Source of the DNA: Marivita sp.
GTDB taxonomy: Bacteria; Pseudomonadota; Alphaproteobacteria; Rhodobacterales; Rhodobacteraceae
Assembly (NCBI RefSeq): GCF_022763305.1
Contig: NZ_JALEGT010000015.1
Coordinates: 1-50,584, forward strand
Reading direction: 5' to 3'
DNA: 50,584 nt
A program made the position numbers and the translations under genes. The notes beneath the pieces were generated by a model, which did not search any database, was not told where the DNA came from, and was given only the letters and a program-made list of their open reading frames with translations. Of this stretch, positions 18,056 through 26,393 are shown piece after piece. Positions within the stretch are counted from its first letter, which is position 1. The number at the start of each line of letters is the position of its first letter.

Positions 18056-19342
18056 TTACGATTTGGCCGCCAACGCATCCTCGAACGTGCGCAACCCGGT
18101 GCGAGGAGCCTGAACCAGAACGGCCATGTTGCCCGGCTTGTGTTCGTTGCGGAGCATCTTGGTATGCGCCTGCGGGATCTGATCCCACGGGAAGACTTCG
18201 GACATGCACGGATCCAGACGCCGCTCCACCATCAGCTGGTTGGCCGCTGCCGCCTGCTTGAGATGCGCGAAGTGCGAACCCTGAAGACGCTTCTGATGCA
18301 TCCACATGTACCGAACGTCGAAGGTGCAGTTGAAGCCGGTTGTGCCCGCACAGATCACGACCATACCGCCTTTCTTGCAGACCAGCGTCGACACGGGGAA
18401 TGTCGACTCACCGGGGTGTTCGAACACCATGTCCACGTTCACACCCTTGCCGGTGATGTCCCAGATCGCCTTGCCGAACTTGCGCGCCTCTGCGAACCAC
18501 TCCTTGTATTCAGGGGTGTTCACCGTGGGCAGCTGACCCCAGCATTTGAAATCCTTGCGGTTGATGACGCCCTTGGCCCCCATCGACATCACGAAGTCGC
18601 GCTTGTCCTCGTCCGAGATCACGCCGATCGCATTGGCACCCGCCGTATTGGCCAACTGGATCGCGTAGGATCCCAGACCACCGGACGCCCCCCAGACCAG
18701 CACGTTCTGACCGGGGCGCAGCTCATGCGGCTGGTGCCCGAACAGCATGCGATACGCGGTGGCCAGCGTCAGCGTGTAGCAAGCGCTTTCTTCCCAGGTC
18801 AGGTGCTTGGGACGCGGCATAAGCTGCTGGGCCTGAACGCGCGTGAACTGGGCAAAGGACCCGTCATGGGTTTCATAGCCCCAGATGCGCTGGGTCGGGC
18901 TGAACATCGGGTCGCCGCCGTTGCACTCTTCGTCGTCACCGTCATCCTGGTTGCAGTGGATCACAACCTCATCGCCGACCTTCCAGCGCTTTACTTTGTC
19001 GCCCACTTTCCAGACGATGCCCGAAGCATCGGAGCCGGCGATGTGATACGGCTGTTTGTGGCCGTCGAACGGGCTGATCGGCACGCCAAGACCGGCCCAG
19101 ACGCCGTTGTAGTTCACACCGGCCGCCATCACGAGAACCAGCACCTCGTGGCTGTCGATCTCCCAGGTGTCGACCACTTCGACCTCGAAGGACTGCTCCG
19201 GCTCGCCGTGACGTTCGCGACGGATGGCCCAAGCATACATCTTCTTCGGCACATAGCCGAGCGGGGGCATTTCGCCGATCTCGTACAAGTCTTTCTCGGG
19301 CGCATCATACGCCGCGATGCCGGTCTGCTGGTCCAGTGCCAT
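18056..19342 (-). CDS. ccr: Crotonyl-CoA carboxylase/reductase
   Basis: 428 aa, the normal length. MDR fold with V-W-G-A-S-G-G-L-G-S-Y-A nucleotide-binding motif, the Ccr-specific I-A-G-S-D-A-S-G-I-V-W, H-C-N-Q-D-D-G-D-D-E-E and Q-R-I-W-G-Y-E-T blocks, and M-W-M-H-Q-K-R-L-Q-G-S-H-F-A near the end. It carboxylates crotonyl-CoA reductively with NADPH and CO2 to (2S)-ethylmalonyl-CoA, the key step of the ethylmalonyl-CoA pathway for acetyl-CoA assimilation. AGGAGGC lies six bases before the ATG, preceded by a structured leader. The pathway mutase gene ecm is 1.7 kb away, transcribed outward from the same neighbourhood. Confidence 0.96.
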   Translation of the reverse strand: MALDQQTGIAAYDAPEKDLYEIGEMPPLGYVPKKMYAWAIRRERHGEPEQSFEVEVVDTWEIDSHEVLVLVMAAGVNYNGVWAGLGVPISPFDGHKQPYHIAGSDASGIVWKVGDKVKRWKVGDEVVIHCNQDDGDDEECNGGDPMFSPTQRIWGYETHDGSFAQFTRVQAQQLMPRPKHLTWEESACYTLTLATAYRMLFGHQPHELRPGQNVLVWGASGGLGSYAIQLANTAGANAIGVISDEDKRDFVMSMGAKGVINRKDFKCWGQLPTVNTPEYKEWFAEARKFGKAIWDITGKGVNVDMVFEHPGESTFPVSTLVCKKGGMVVICAGTTGFNCTFDVRYMWMHQKRLQGSHFAHLKQAAAANQLMVERRLDPCMSEVFPWDQIPQAHTKMLRNEHKPGNMAVLVQAPRTGLRTFEDALAAKS

Positions 19343-19354
19343 CGGAGCCTCCTA

Positions 19355-19399
19355 GGGTCAGTTACGCGTGCCGCAATGCAGAATCGCGGCGTCTGACCC
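19355..19399 (-). promoter_or_regulatory. Structured 5' leader of ccr
   Basis: On the minus strand outer arms GGGTCAG/CTGACCC enclose inner arms GCCGC/GCGGC. The structure ends directly at the TAGGAGG ribosome binding site of ccr. It could modulate translation or stability; no known riboswitch class is recognised. Confidence 0.45.
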
Positions 19400-19501
19400 T
19401 GAAATAGGACCGAGCTTGAAATTATGCAACAAGATTTCGGTCTATTTTGTAATTTTATGACCGAGCGAACGCAGAAAAATCTTTGCACCCGCAGAATTCA
19501 T

Positions 19502-20845
19502 CTACATCAGGTGACGGATCGAATTGGCATAGAACCGCGCCAGCGCCTCCCCACCTGTCGCGATCTCCAGGGTTTCGCCCGTCTGAACAACAAGGCCACG
19601 CTTGCGCAGCGTACGCAGACCGAACTCGACCGCATAGTCGCGGTTGTTGCGCGGCACATGCACCTGCGCGGACTCGAGCCGCGTCAGAGCACTCGCAAAA
19701 GCGATCTCCAACTCTGCCCGGCTCATCGGCCCCTGTTCGAGCAGCAGATACGCAATCAGCGGCACGGGCAGCACCGGTACGGCATCGGCGATGCGCTTCA
19801 TGATCTGGGCAGACAACGCATCCGGCGTGCTGTCCTCGAGCGCGACGTGGCTCAGAACCAAGGGCTTTCCGAAACTCACAGCCGCATACCCGAAGCGATG
19901 AAACTTGCCGGTGATCCGCAACCTGATCTGTCGCAGGATCGCCAGGAACACGACACTGATCCGCGCCCGGAACTTGCGGTCCCCGGTCGCCTGTGCGTGC
20001 AACAGGATCGAATCCTCCAGAACACGATCATAATTCAACGCGATGGGGACGAAGACAACATCCCGCTTGGCGGCGGTGGCCCCTTCCAGGATGTATTTCA
20101 GGATTCCCACCTTGGGCGGCGCAAGACTTCCATCAAGGCTCAAGCCCCCTTCCGGGAACACCGCCTGCGTGACCCCTGCCCCTGTCGCCTGCTGCACGTA
20201 TTTCGCCAAAACCTTGCGGTACAGGTCATTGCGCGATTTGCGCCGGATGAAATACGCACCCATGGCCCGGATCAGCCGCGACAGAGGCCAGACCCGCGCC
20301 CATTCGCCCACCGCATAGGACAAGGCCGACCGATCCGCCGCAAGATAGGTCACCAGCACGTAATCCATGTTCGACCGGTGATTCATCACGAAGACCACAG
20401 TCGCGTCCGGATCGACCTCTGCCAGTCCGGCATCCTGGTGTACCATCCTCACCCGATACAGCGACGTGCTCAGAAACCGGGCCGCGCGGATCGCAAAGCC
20501 GAAATAGACCGAGGCCGAAAAGGACGGCACGATTTCCTTGGCGTAGCGTCGCGCCCGTTCGAAAGCGACGTCTTCGCGCACGCCTTCTTCCTGTGCATGC
20601 TCCACGATGGCCTGCGTGATTTCGGGATCATAGACCAGCCGCTGGATCATGTCCTGACGTCGCAACAGCTTGAACGGCTGGATCGGCCGCTCGAGCCGCG
20701 CATTGAGCCGCTTGACCGCGCGCTCCATGCGCCGCCGGAAGAACCATCGTACGGAGGGGAACAGGAAATGCGACGCAAAGGTCACCGCCGCAAACAGCAG
20801 GATCAGCAGAAAGGCCCAGAGCGGGAGTGTCACCTGCGAAGTCAT
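19502..20845 (-). CDS. PlsB/PlsC-type glycerol-3-phosphate acyltransferase
   Basis: 447 aa from ATG 20845, which opens with a transmembrane segment (LPLWAFLLILLFAAVTFASHFLF); the frame is open further upstream but those residues are not protein-like. Acyltransferase blocks: V-M-N-H-R-S-N-M-D-Y (the HxxxxD catalytic motif), a basic Y-F-I-R-R-K-S-R-N segment, F-P-E-G-G-L-S and V-P-I-A-L-N-Y-D-R. These match the PlsB subfamily more than short PlsC proteins. It likely acylates glycerol-3-phosphate or lysophosphatidate in membrane lipid synthesis. It lies between ccr and ecm, on the ccr strand, with about 160 bases between it and ccr. Confidence 0.82.
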   Translation of the reverse strand: MTSQVTLPLWAFLLILLFAAVTFASHFLFPSVRWFFRRRMERAVKRLNARLERPIQPFKLLRRQDMIQRLVYDPEITQAIVEHAQEEGVREDVAFERARRYAKEIVPSFSASVYFGFAIRAARFLSTSLYRVRMVHQDAGLAEVDPDATVVFVMNHRSNMDYVLVTYLAADRSALSYAVGEWARVWPLSRLIRAMGAYFIRRKSRNDLYRKVLAKYVQQATGAGVTQAVFPEGGLSLDGSLAPPKVGILKYILEGATAAKRDVVFVPIALNYDRVLEDSILLHAQATGDRKFRARISVVFLAILRQIRLRITGKFHRFGYAAVSFGKPLVLSHVALEDSTPDALSAQIMKRIADAVPVLPVPLIAYLLLEQGPMSRAELEIAFASALTRLESAQVHVPRNNRDYAVEFGLRTLRKRGLVVQTGETLEIATGGEALARFYANSIRHLM

Positions 20846-21000
20846 GACTTCACTCTTGCAACGAACCCGGCGTCCGTAAATGACAAAGCGCAGCACTCCC
20901 AATCTTGTTGAAAGATGCGACAACCGCCGCGCTTTCCCTGACACCGCAACACGTCCTATGCTGTCACGCAGCAAATCCGACGACGCCGCAGTGCGGCGAA

Positions 21001-21030
21001 TTGACAGCGACATAAAGTTTCGCGTATGCA
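21001..21030 (+). promoter_or_regulatory. Candidate sigma-70-type promoter of ecm
   Basis: TTGACA (21001-21006), 18-base spacer, TATGCA (21025-21030), about 50 bases upstream of the ecm ATG. The -35 is a perfect consensus; the -10 matches at the important TAT part only. Confidence 0.45.
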
Positions 21031-21081
21031 TCGCGGAACGCAACAAGATTACACCAGCGAATCCCGCCTGACGGAGCCGAC

Positions 21082-23058
21082 ATGACCGACGCACAGACCC
21101 CATCACGTGACAAGCCCTGGCTCATCCGCACCTATGCCGGCCACTCCACTGCCCAAGCCTCAAACGCGCTTTACCGGTCTAACCTGTCAAAGGGACAGAC
21201 GGGCCTGTCGGTCGCCTTCGACCTGCCCACACAGACCGGCTATGACAGCGATCATGTGCTGGCGCGCGGTGAAGTCGGCAAGGTTGGCGTCCCCGTCAGC
21301 CATCTGGGTGACATGCGCACGCTGTTCGACCAGATCCCGCTGGAACAGATGAACACGTCGATGACGATCAACGCGACCGCGCCTTGGCTGCTCGCGCTCT
21401 ATGTCGCCGTGGCCGAGGAACAGGGCGCGGATGTCAGCAAACTGCAAGGCACCGTGCAGAACGACCTGATCAAGGAATACCTCTCGCGCGGCACCTATAT
21501 CTGCCCGCCGAAACCGTCGCTCAAGATGATCGGGGACGTGGCCGAATACTGCTACACCCATATCCCCAAATGGAACCCGATGAACGTGTGTTCCTACCAC
21601 CTGCAAGAGGCGGGTGCTACGCCGGAGCAGGAACTGTCCTTCGCCCTTGCCACCGCCATTGCCGTGCTGGACGAGCTGAAGCCCCGCGTCCCTGCCGAAG
21701 ACTTCCCCGCGCTCTGTGGCCGCATCAGCTTCTTCGTGAACGCAGGCATCCGCTTCGTCACCGAGATGTGCAAGATGCGCGCCTTCGTCGATCTCTGGGA
21801 CGAAATCCTCGAACAGCGCTACGGCGTGGCCGACGCGAAATACCGCCGTTTCCGCTATGGCGTGCAGGTGAACTCGCTGGGCCTCACTGAACAGCAGCCG
21901 GAAAACAACGTTTACCGCATCCTGATCGAGATGCTGGCCGTGACGCTGTCCAAGAAAGCCCGCGCCCGCGCCGTTCAGCTTCCCGCATGGAACGAAGCAC
22001 TTGGCCTGCCCCGCCCGTGGGACCAGCAATGGTCGATGCGGATGCAACAGATCCTGGCCTACGAGACCGACCTTCTGGAATTCGACGACCTGTTCGACGG
22101 CAACCCCGCCGTCGATGCAAAAGTCGAACAGCTCAAGGAAGGTGCGCGCGCTGAGCTTGCCAACCTCGACTCCATGGGCGGAGCGATTGGTGCCATCGAA
22201 TACATGAAGGGCCGTCTGGTCGATTCCAACGCCGACCGCCTGAACAAGATCGAACGCAACGAGACCATCGTTGTCGGCGTCAACAAATGGGTCGAAGGCG
22301 AGCCTTCGCCGCTTCAGACCGAAGACGGCGGCATCATGGTCGTCGATCCCGCCGTCGAACAGGACCAGATCAACCGCCTCAATGCATGGCGCGCCGAACG
22401 TGACAGCGACGCGGTGCAAAAAGCGCTCGCAGATCTGCGTGCCGCGGCCAAGGACGGCGCGAACGTCATGCCCGCCTCCATCGCCTGCGCCAAGGCCGGT
22501 GTCACCACCGGCGAATGGGCGGGTGAAATGCGCAAGGTCTACGGCGAATACCGTGGCCCGACCGGCGTGTCGAAATCGGTGTCCAACAAGACGGAAGGGC
22601 TGGACGACATCCGCGAGGCGGTCAACGCCGTCAGCGACCGTCTGGGCCGCCGTCTCAAGTTCCTCGTCGGCAAGCCGGGTCTCGACGGGCATTCCAACGG
22701 TGCCGAACAGATCGCCTTCCGCGCCCGCGATTGCGGCATGGACATCGACTACGAAGGTATCCGCCTCACCCCCGACCAGATCGTCACCGCCGCGCGCGAC
22801 AACGAGGTCCACGTTGTTGGCCTGTCGATCCTGTCGGGCAGCCACATCCCGCTGGTCGAGGACATGATGACCAAGATGCGCGACGCGGGCCTTGGCCACA
22901 TCCCGGTGATCGTCGGCGGCATCATTCCGGACGAAGACGCCAAACGCCTCAAGGCGATGGGCGTGGCAAAAGTCTATACGCCCAAGGATTTCGAACTGAA
23001 CGCGATCATGATGGACATCGTGACCCTCGCCGATCCAAAGGCGGTCGCTGCGGAATAA
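21082..23058 (+). CDS. ecm: (2R)-ethylmalonyl-CoA mutase (coenzyme B12-dependent)
   Basis: 658 aa. N-terminal substrate barrel begins P-W-L-I-R-T-Y-A-G-H-S and includes L-S-V-A-F-D-L-P-T-Q-T-G-Y-D. The C-terminal cobalamin domain has D-G-H-S-N-G (Asp535-x-His537-x-x-Gly540, base-off His ligand), L-S-I-L-S-G-S-H and V-G-G-I-I-P-D. The length and the shared chain for both domains are those of Ecm/MeaA rather than a two-subunit methylmalonyl-CoA mutase. It converts ethylmalonyl-CoA to methylsuccinyl-CoA in the EMC pathway, two steps after Ccr. ACGGAG precedes the ATG, and a strong terminator follows the gene. Confidence 0.95.
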   Translation: MTDAQTPSRDKPWLIRTYAGHSTAQASNALYRSNLSKGQTGLSVAFDLPTQTGYDSDHVLARGEVGKVGVPVSHLGDMRTLFDQIPLEQMNTSMTINATAPWLLALYVAVAEEQGADVSKLQGTVQNDLIKEYLSRGTYICPPKPSLKMIGDVAEYCYTHIPKWNPMNVCSYHLQEAGATPEQELSFALATAIAVLDELKPRVPAEDFPALCGRISFFVNAGIRFVTEMCKMRAFVDLWDEILEQRYGVADAKYRRFRYGVQVNSLGLTEQQPENNVYRILIEMLAVTLSKKARARAVQLPAWNEALGLPRPWDQQWSMRMQQILAYETDLLEFDDLFDGNPAVDAKVEQLKEGARAELANLDSMGGAIGAIEYMKGRLVDSNADRLNKIERNETIVVGVNKWVEGEPSPLQTEDGGIMVVDPAVEQDQINRLNAWRAERDSDAVQKALADLRAAAKDGANVMPASIACAKAGVTTGEWAGEMRKVYGEYRGPTGVSKSVSNKTEGLDDIREAVNAVSDRLGRRLKFLVGKPGLDGHSNGAEQIAFRARDCGMDIDYEGIRLTPDQIVTAARDNEVHVVGLSILSGSHIPLVEDMMTKMRDAGLGHIPVIVGGIIPDEDAKRLKAMGVAKVYTPKDFELNAIMMDIVTLADPKAVAAE

Positions 23059-23088
23059 AACGGGCAAAGGCTTTTCTTGATGCTTTTG

Positions 23089-23118
23089 AACGGGTACGGT
23101 TTCGGCCGTACCCGTTTT
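23089..23118 (+). terminator. Rho-independent terminator of ecm
   Basis: AACGGGTACGG (23089-23099), loop TTTCGG, CCGTACCCGTT, then TT. A perfect 11-bp stem about 30 bases after the ecm stop, ending 19 bases before the next ATG. Confidence 0.8.
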
Positions 23119-23136
23119 CAATTTGGACTGAGTTTT

Positions 23137-23616
23137 ATGAAACATCTCATTATCGCCGCCCTTGTCGCCTCGGTTCCTGCAGCCGCCTTTGCTGACCCGC
23201 GGCTCGATCGCCTTGAGGCGATTTCAGAAGAAATGACCGATGCCATGTTCGACGCTATGATCCGCATGGTCGAGAAGGAAGGCGGCAATCCCGAACCGCT
23301 GCGGGCCGCCATCCCGAGCTTGGAATGGGACGACACCTTCCGCGAAGCGGGCGCCTGTGTGCTGGACAAATACATCTCCGCCTCAAGCGGTTCCGCCGTG
23401 GATGACATGCTCGATAGAATGGAAGCCTTCATTCCCGAAATGGCCGAAATGGACCTCGATGCCTTTGAAGACGACACTGATTTTTTGCCTGAAGGCGTGT
23501 CTGAGGACTACTCCATCTCAGTCAATGAAGAATGTGGGATGACTGATGTGATGCTGGACCGAATGGAAGAGTCCGGCTTCATGGCGGCAATGATGCAATC
23601 CATGGCGGGAAATTGA
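23137..23616 (+). CDS. Secreted acidic, Met-rich hypothetical protein
   Basis: 159 aa from ATG 23137, which gives a clean signal peptide (KHLIIAALVASVPAAAFA, cleavage after A-F-A). The open frame starts 60 bases earlier but those codons overlap the ecm terminator. The mature protein is acidic, rich in Met, Asp and Glu, with repeated M-L-D-R-M-E elements and only two cysteines (G-A-C-V-L-D and E-E-C-G-M), which could form one disulfide. The family is not recognised. A weak hairpin (TGACGC/GCGTCA, 23614-23631) overlaps its stop. Confidence 0.65.
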   Translation: MKHLIIAALVASVPAAAFADPRLDRLEAISEEMTDAMFDAMIRMVEKEGGNPEPLRAAIPSLEWDDTFREAGACVLDKYISASSGSAVDDMLDRMEAFIPEMAEMDLDAFEDDTDFLPEGVSEDYSISVNEECGMTDVMLDRMEESGFMAAMMQSMAGN

Positions 23617-23719
23617 CGCCATTAAGCGTCAAAACAACTCTCCCTTGCGATATTTTTAATTCTGGTCAACCCTGTATTGCGCCAAGAGGCGCCGATTTTA
23701 TCTAAAGATGCTTCTCGAA

Positions 23720-23747
23720 TTGACTTAATTCAGCAGAGGAGTATCCC
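23720..23747 (+). promoter_or_regulatory. Candidate promoter of the H-NS-like gene in an AT-rich patch
   Basis: TTGACT (23720-23725), 16-base spacer, TATCCC (23742-23747), 39 bases before the ATG. The -35 lies inside an inverted repeat GAATT-GACTT-AATTC. The surrounding 23640-23780 stretch is clearly more AT-rich than its neighbours, which fits H-NS-type autoregulation. Confidence 0.4.
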
Positions 23748-23785
23748 ACATTTATTAAAAACAACAAAACCACTCGGAGACTCAC

Positions 23786-24097
23786 ATGAGCATTGATCTG
23801 AACAACATGTCCAAGGACGAACTGCAAAAGCTCATCAAGGACGCAGAAAAAGCTCTCAAAACGATTGAATCCCGCCGCCTGACCGAAGCCAAAAAGGCTG
23901 CCGAGTCAGCTGCCAAGGAATACGGATTTTCCCTCGACGAACTCTTGGGCCGGCCGCAAAAGACCGCGTCGAAAAGTGCTCCGAAATACAAGAATCCGGC
24001 TGACCCGACCCAAACCTGGACAGGAAAAGGCCGCAAGCCGAATTGGGTGAATGACGCGCTCAAGGCCGGCAAGACCATGGACGATCTGAAGATCTGA
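23786..24097 (+). CDS. H-NS family nucleoid-associated regulator
   Basis: 103 aa. An N-terminal coiled-coil oligomerisation part ([20 protein letters not shown]) is followed by a C-terminal DNA-binding motif [21 protein letters not shown], the H-NS/HvrA/BpH3 signature. Proteins of this type bind AT-rich DNA and silence or tune genes; in Rhodobacter, HvrA acts on photosynthesis and nitrogen genes. GGAGA precedes the ATG. deoD starts one base after its stop, so they are co-transcribed. Confidence 0.9.
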   Translation: MSIDLNNMSKDELQKLIKDAEKALKTIESRRLTEAKKAAESAAKEYGFSLDELLGRPQKTASKSAPKYKNPADPTQTWTGKGRKPNWVNDALKAGKTMDDLKI

Positions 24098-24098
24098 C

Positions 24099-24803
24099 AT
24101 GACCATTCATATCGGCGCCCAGATCGGAGATATTGCGGAAACCGTGCTGATGCCCGGCGACCCGTATCGCGCGAAATGGGCTGCGGAAACCTTTCTGAAA
24201 GACACCCGCCTCGTAAACGAAGTGCGCGGCATGCTTGGCTTTACCGGAACATGGAACGGCCATCCCGTCACCATTCAGGGGTCGGGTATGGGCATGCCCT
24301 CGCTGTCCATTTACGCCAATGAACTGATCCGCGATTACGGGGCAAAAACCCTGATCCGGATCGGCTCCTGCGGCGGAATGCAGCCGCATGTCGGAATACG
24401 GGACGTGATCCTTGCGATGACAGCCAGCACGCTGTCCACACCTTCGCGGGGGATTTTCAAGGAATTGAACTTTGCGCCTTGTGCGGATTGGTCTCTTTTG
24501 CGCGCGGCCGCTGATGCGGCCGAAGCAAAGGGGACCAAAACCCATGTTGGCGGCATTTATTCCTCGGATGTATTTTACGACGAACGACCGGATCTGAATG
24601 AACAGATGACCCGGCACGGTATTCTGGGCGTCGAAATGGAAGCGGCCGAACTCTACAATCTCGCGGCCCGCCACTCGGTCCGCGCGTTGGCGGTTCTGAC
24701 CGTGTCCGACCATCTTCAGACAGGAGAAGCCCTGCCCTCCGAAGACCGTGAACGCAGTTTCGGGGACATGGTCGAAATCGCGCTGACTGCCGCTTTCGCC
24801 TGA
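24099..24803 (+). CDS. deoD: Purine nucleoside phosphorylase, DeoD type
   Basis: 234 aa, similar along its length to E. coli Deo[23 protein letters not shown] at the N terminus (phosphate site), [26 protein letters not shown] (ribose binding) and V-S-D-H with the catalytic Asp. It splits purine nucleosides with phosphate for salvage. It lies one base after the H-NS-like gene, an unusual pairing with no obvious functional link. Confidence 0.94.
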   Translation: MTIHIGAQIGDIAETVLMPGDPYRAKWAAETFLKDTRLVNEVRGMLGFTGTWNGHPVTIQGSGMGMPSLSIYANELIRDYGAKTLIRIGSCGGMQPHVGIRDVILAMTASTLSTPSRGIFKELNFAPCADWSLLRAAADAAEAKGTKTHVGGIYSSDVFYDERPDLNEQMTRHGILGVEMEAAELYNLAARHSVRALAVLTVSDHLQTGEALPSEDRERSFGDMVEIALTAAFA

Positions 24804-24817
24804 TCAACACTCTCGGT

Positions 24818-24839
24818 CGGGACAGTTTCGATTGTCCCG
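24818..24839 (+). terminator. Hairpin after deoD
   Basis: CGGGACA, loop GTTTCGAT, TGTCCCG; a 7-bp stem 14 bases after the deoD stop. It is followed by GCCCTTTCC rather than a pure T tract, so it is a moderate terminator candidate. Confidence 0.5.
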
Positions 24840-24882
24840 GCCCTTTCCAATTCCCGCCACAATTCTCTGCCACAGTCCGGTC

Positions 24883-25506
24883 ATGCCGAATTGGGTCATA
24901 GATATGTATGTCTTGCTGACAAGCCGCGTGCCGATCCCGCGCATGCTGTTCCTGTTCAGCGTCATCACCCTGTCGCTCTTTACACTGACGGCGCATCACC
25001 ATGCGACCTTGAAAGAGGTGGGGCTGGTCCTCCCGGTCATGTGCGCGCTGTTCGGCCATGTTACGGTGATCGCGGTCAAGATGCCTGACTCCCTGCACAC
25101 GTTCGAACGGCTCGGACTGCGCAATGCCGGCGGGAAACTTGTCCTGATCTGTCTGGCCGCCTACGCGGGGGCCATGGCCCTGCCCTCTCTCGCGGCGGCG
25201 CAGGTCGCGCTCAGTATCGGGATTGCGATCTACCTCTTCGTGTTCGTCGTGGTCTTCTACCTGTTCGAAGACGGTGAAAAGATCGGCTGGTTTGCCCGCG
25301 ACTGGGACGAAGGTCAGCGCAATGCGGCCAATTGGCAGGTGATCCGCCTCGTCGCATTGATCCTTCTCAATGAGATGGCTGCACGCCACGGCACGGCCTT
25401 TGACTGGATCATCGCAATTACGCTTGGCCCCATCGCGCTGCACTACCTGATGTACTGGACAATCGTCGCGACGCATCCCGACAAGACAACATCACGCACC
25501 GATTAA
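24883..25506 (+). CDS. Hypothetical polytopic membrane protein
   Basis: 207 aa from ATG 24883; ATG 24904 is a near alternative and the frame is open from 24832. The protein has roughly five hydrophobic helices (MLFLFSVITLSLFTL, VGLVLPVMCALFGHV, LVLICLAAYAGAMALPSL, VALSIGIAIYLFVFVVVFYLF, and one near the C terminus). A conserved-looking polar stretch E-D-G-E-K-I-G-W-F-A-R-D-W-D-E-G lies between helices. I do not recognise a family. It converges on the DUF1989 gene with a 4-base overlap of stops. Confidence 0.55.
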   Translation: MPNWVIDMYVLLTSRVPIPRMLFLFSVITLSLFTLTAHHHATLKEVGLVLPVMCALFGHVTVIAVKMPDSLHTFERLGLRNAGGKLVLICLAAYAGAMALPSLAAAQVALSIGIAIYLFVFVVVFYLFEDGEKIGWFARDWDEGQRNAANWQVIRLVALILLNEMAARHGTAFDWIIAITLGPIALHYLMYWTIVATHPDKTTSRTD

Positions 25507-26351
25507 CCGCGCCCATGACTCCGGTCATAGCCGTTGACCGCAGGTGGCACCCATCCCTCCAACGCGCCCTCGGCAGGACGCAGGACCTCCACCCGCAACG
25601 GATAGCACGCCGCCGCATCGCTGGTATGCTCTGCCGAGCAATCCCCACCCGGACACGCGGACAACGCGCCAAGCAGGTCGATCTCGGCGAAAAAGGTCAG
25701 ATGATCCCCCGGACGCACCGGGCTGGCCTTCATGAAATACTGTCCCGTATCCCGCGTGAACCCGGTACACATGAACACGTTGAGCACGTCGTGCACATGC
25801 GACTCCGCCTCGGTCAGGGTCATCCCCGTGGCATCCGCCAGCGCCCGCGTCAGGTTCGAATGGCAGCAATGGTGATACTGCACACCGGACAACAGGTTGC
25901 CGGTATACGGATCGCAGCGCGTGCCGATCACGTCATGCACCGACCCGCCATAGGCGTCTATCCCGTACCAGCCAAGACTGTCCTCCACGATGGTCGCCAT
26001 CGGCCGCAGCGTCGGGAACGAGGACCAGAGCCGTTCGCCCGTCGTGACATGTGTCCCATGCAGGGCGCGTGTCTTGCCGGAATAGAACCGCTCGGACAGG
26101 TCACTGGCGTTCCACAGGTTGAGATCTCCCACCTGAGGCCCATCCACACTCACGATGCGAAAGAACGATCCTGCTGGCACCCGGAAGGTACAGGCGTCCC
26201 GAGGTGCTGCGATCGAAACATCCACCACCTCGGCCCCGGCCAAGGCACGTACGTAGAGCGCCATGTCCGGCACCGGCAGCGTTTCGTTGGGATAACAGAT
26301 CACCGGCGCAATCGCGCGGCGGACTTCGGCATCATCAGGCGCATGTGTCAT
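25503..26351 (-). CDS. DUF1989 / urea carboxylase-associated family protein
   Basis: 282 aa from ATG 26351; a TTG at 26387 would add 12 residues, and neither has a strong ribosome binding site, so the start is uncertain. The family core is seen in R-V-P-A-G-S-F-F-R-I, Q-V-G-D-L-N-L-W, Y-H-H-C-C-H-S-N-L, and D-V-L-N-V-F-M-C-T-G-F. Proteins of this family are found beside urea carboxylase/aminomethyltransferase genes and their biochemical role is poorly known; the Cys/His clusters suggest metal binding. Here it lies about 40 bases downstream of a BNR-repeat gene on the same strand, not beside urea genes. Confidence 0.8.
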   Translation of the reverse strand: MTHAPDDAEVRRAIAPVICYPNETLPVPDMALYVRALAGAEVVDVSIAAPRDACTFRVPAGSFFRIVSVDGPQVGDLNLWNASDLSERFYSGKTRALHGTHVTTGERLWSSFPTLRPMATIVEDSLGWYGIDAYGGSVHDVIGTRCDPYTGNLLSGVQYHHCCHSNLTRALADATGMTLTEAESHVHDVLNVFMCTGFTRDTGQYFMKASPVRPGDHLTFFAEIDLLGALSACPGGDCSAEHTSDAAACYPLRVEVLRPAEGALEGWVPPAVNGYDRSHGRG

Positions 26352-26393
26352 GCTGCCATGATTGGGATCAGACGACGCTGTGCACAAGCCCTT

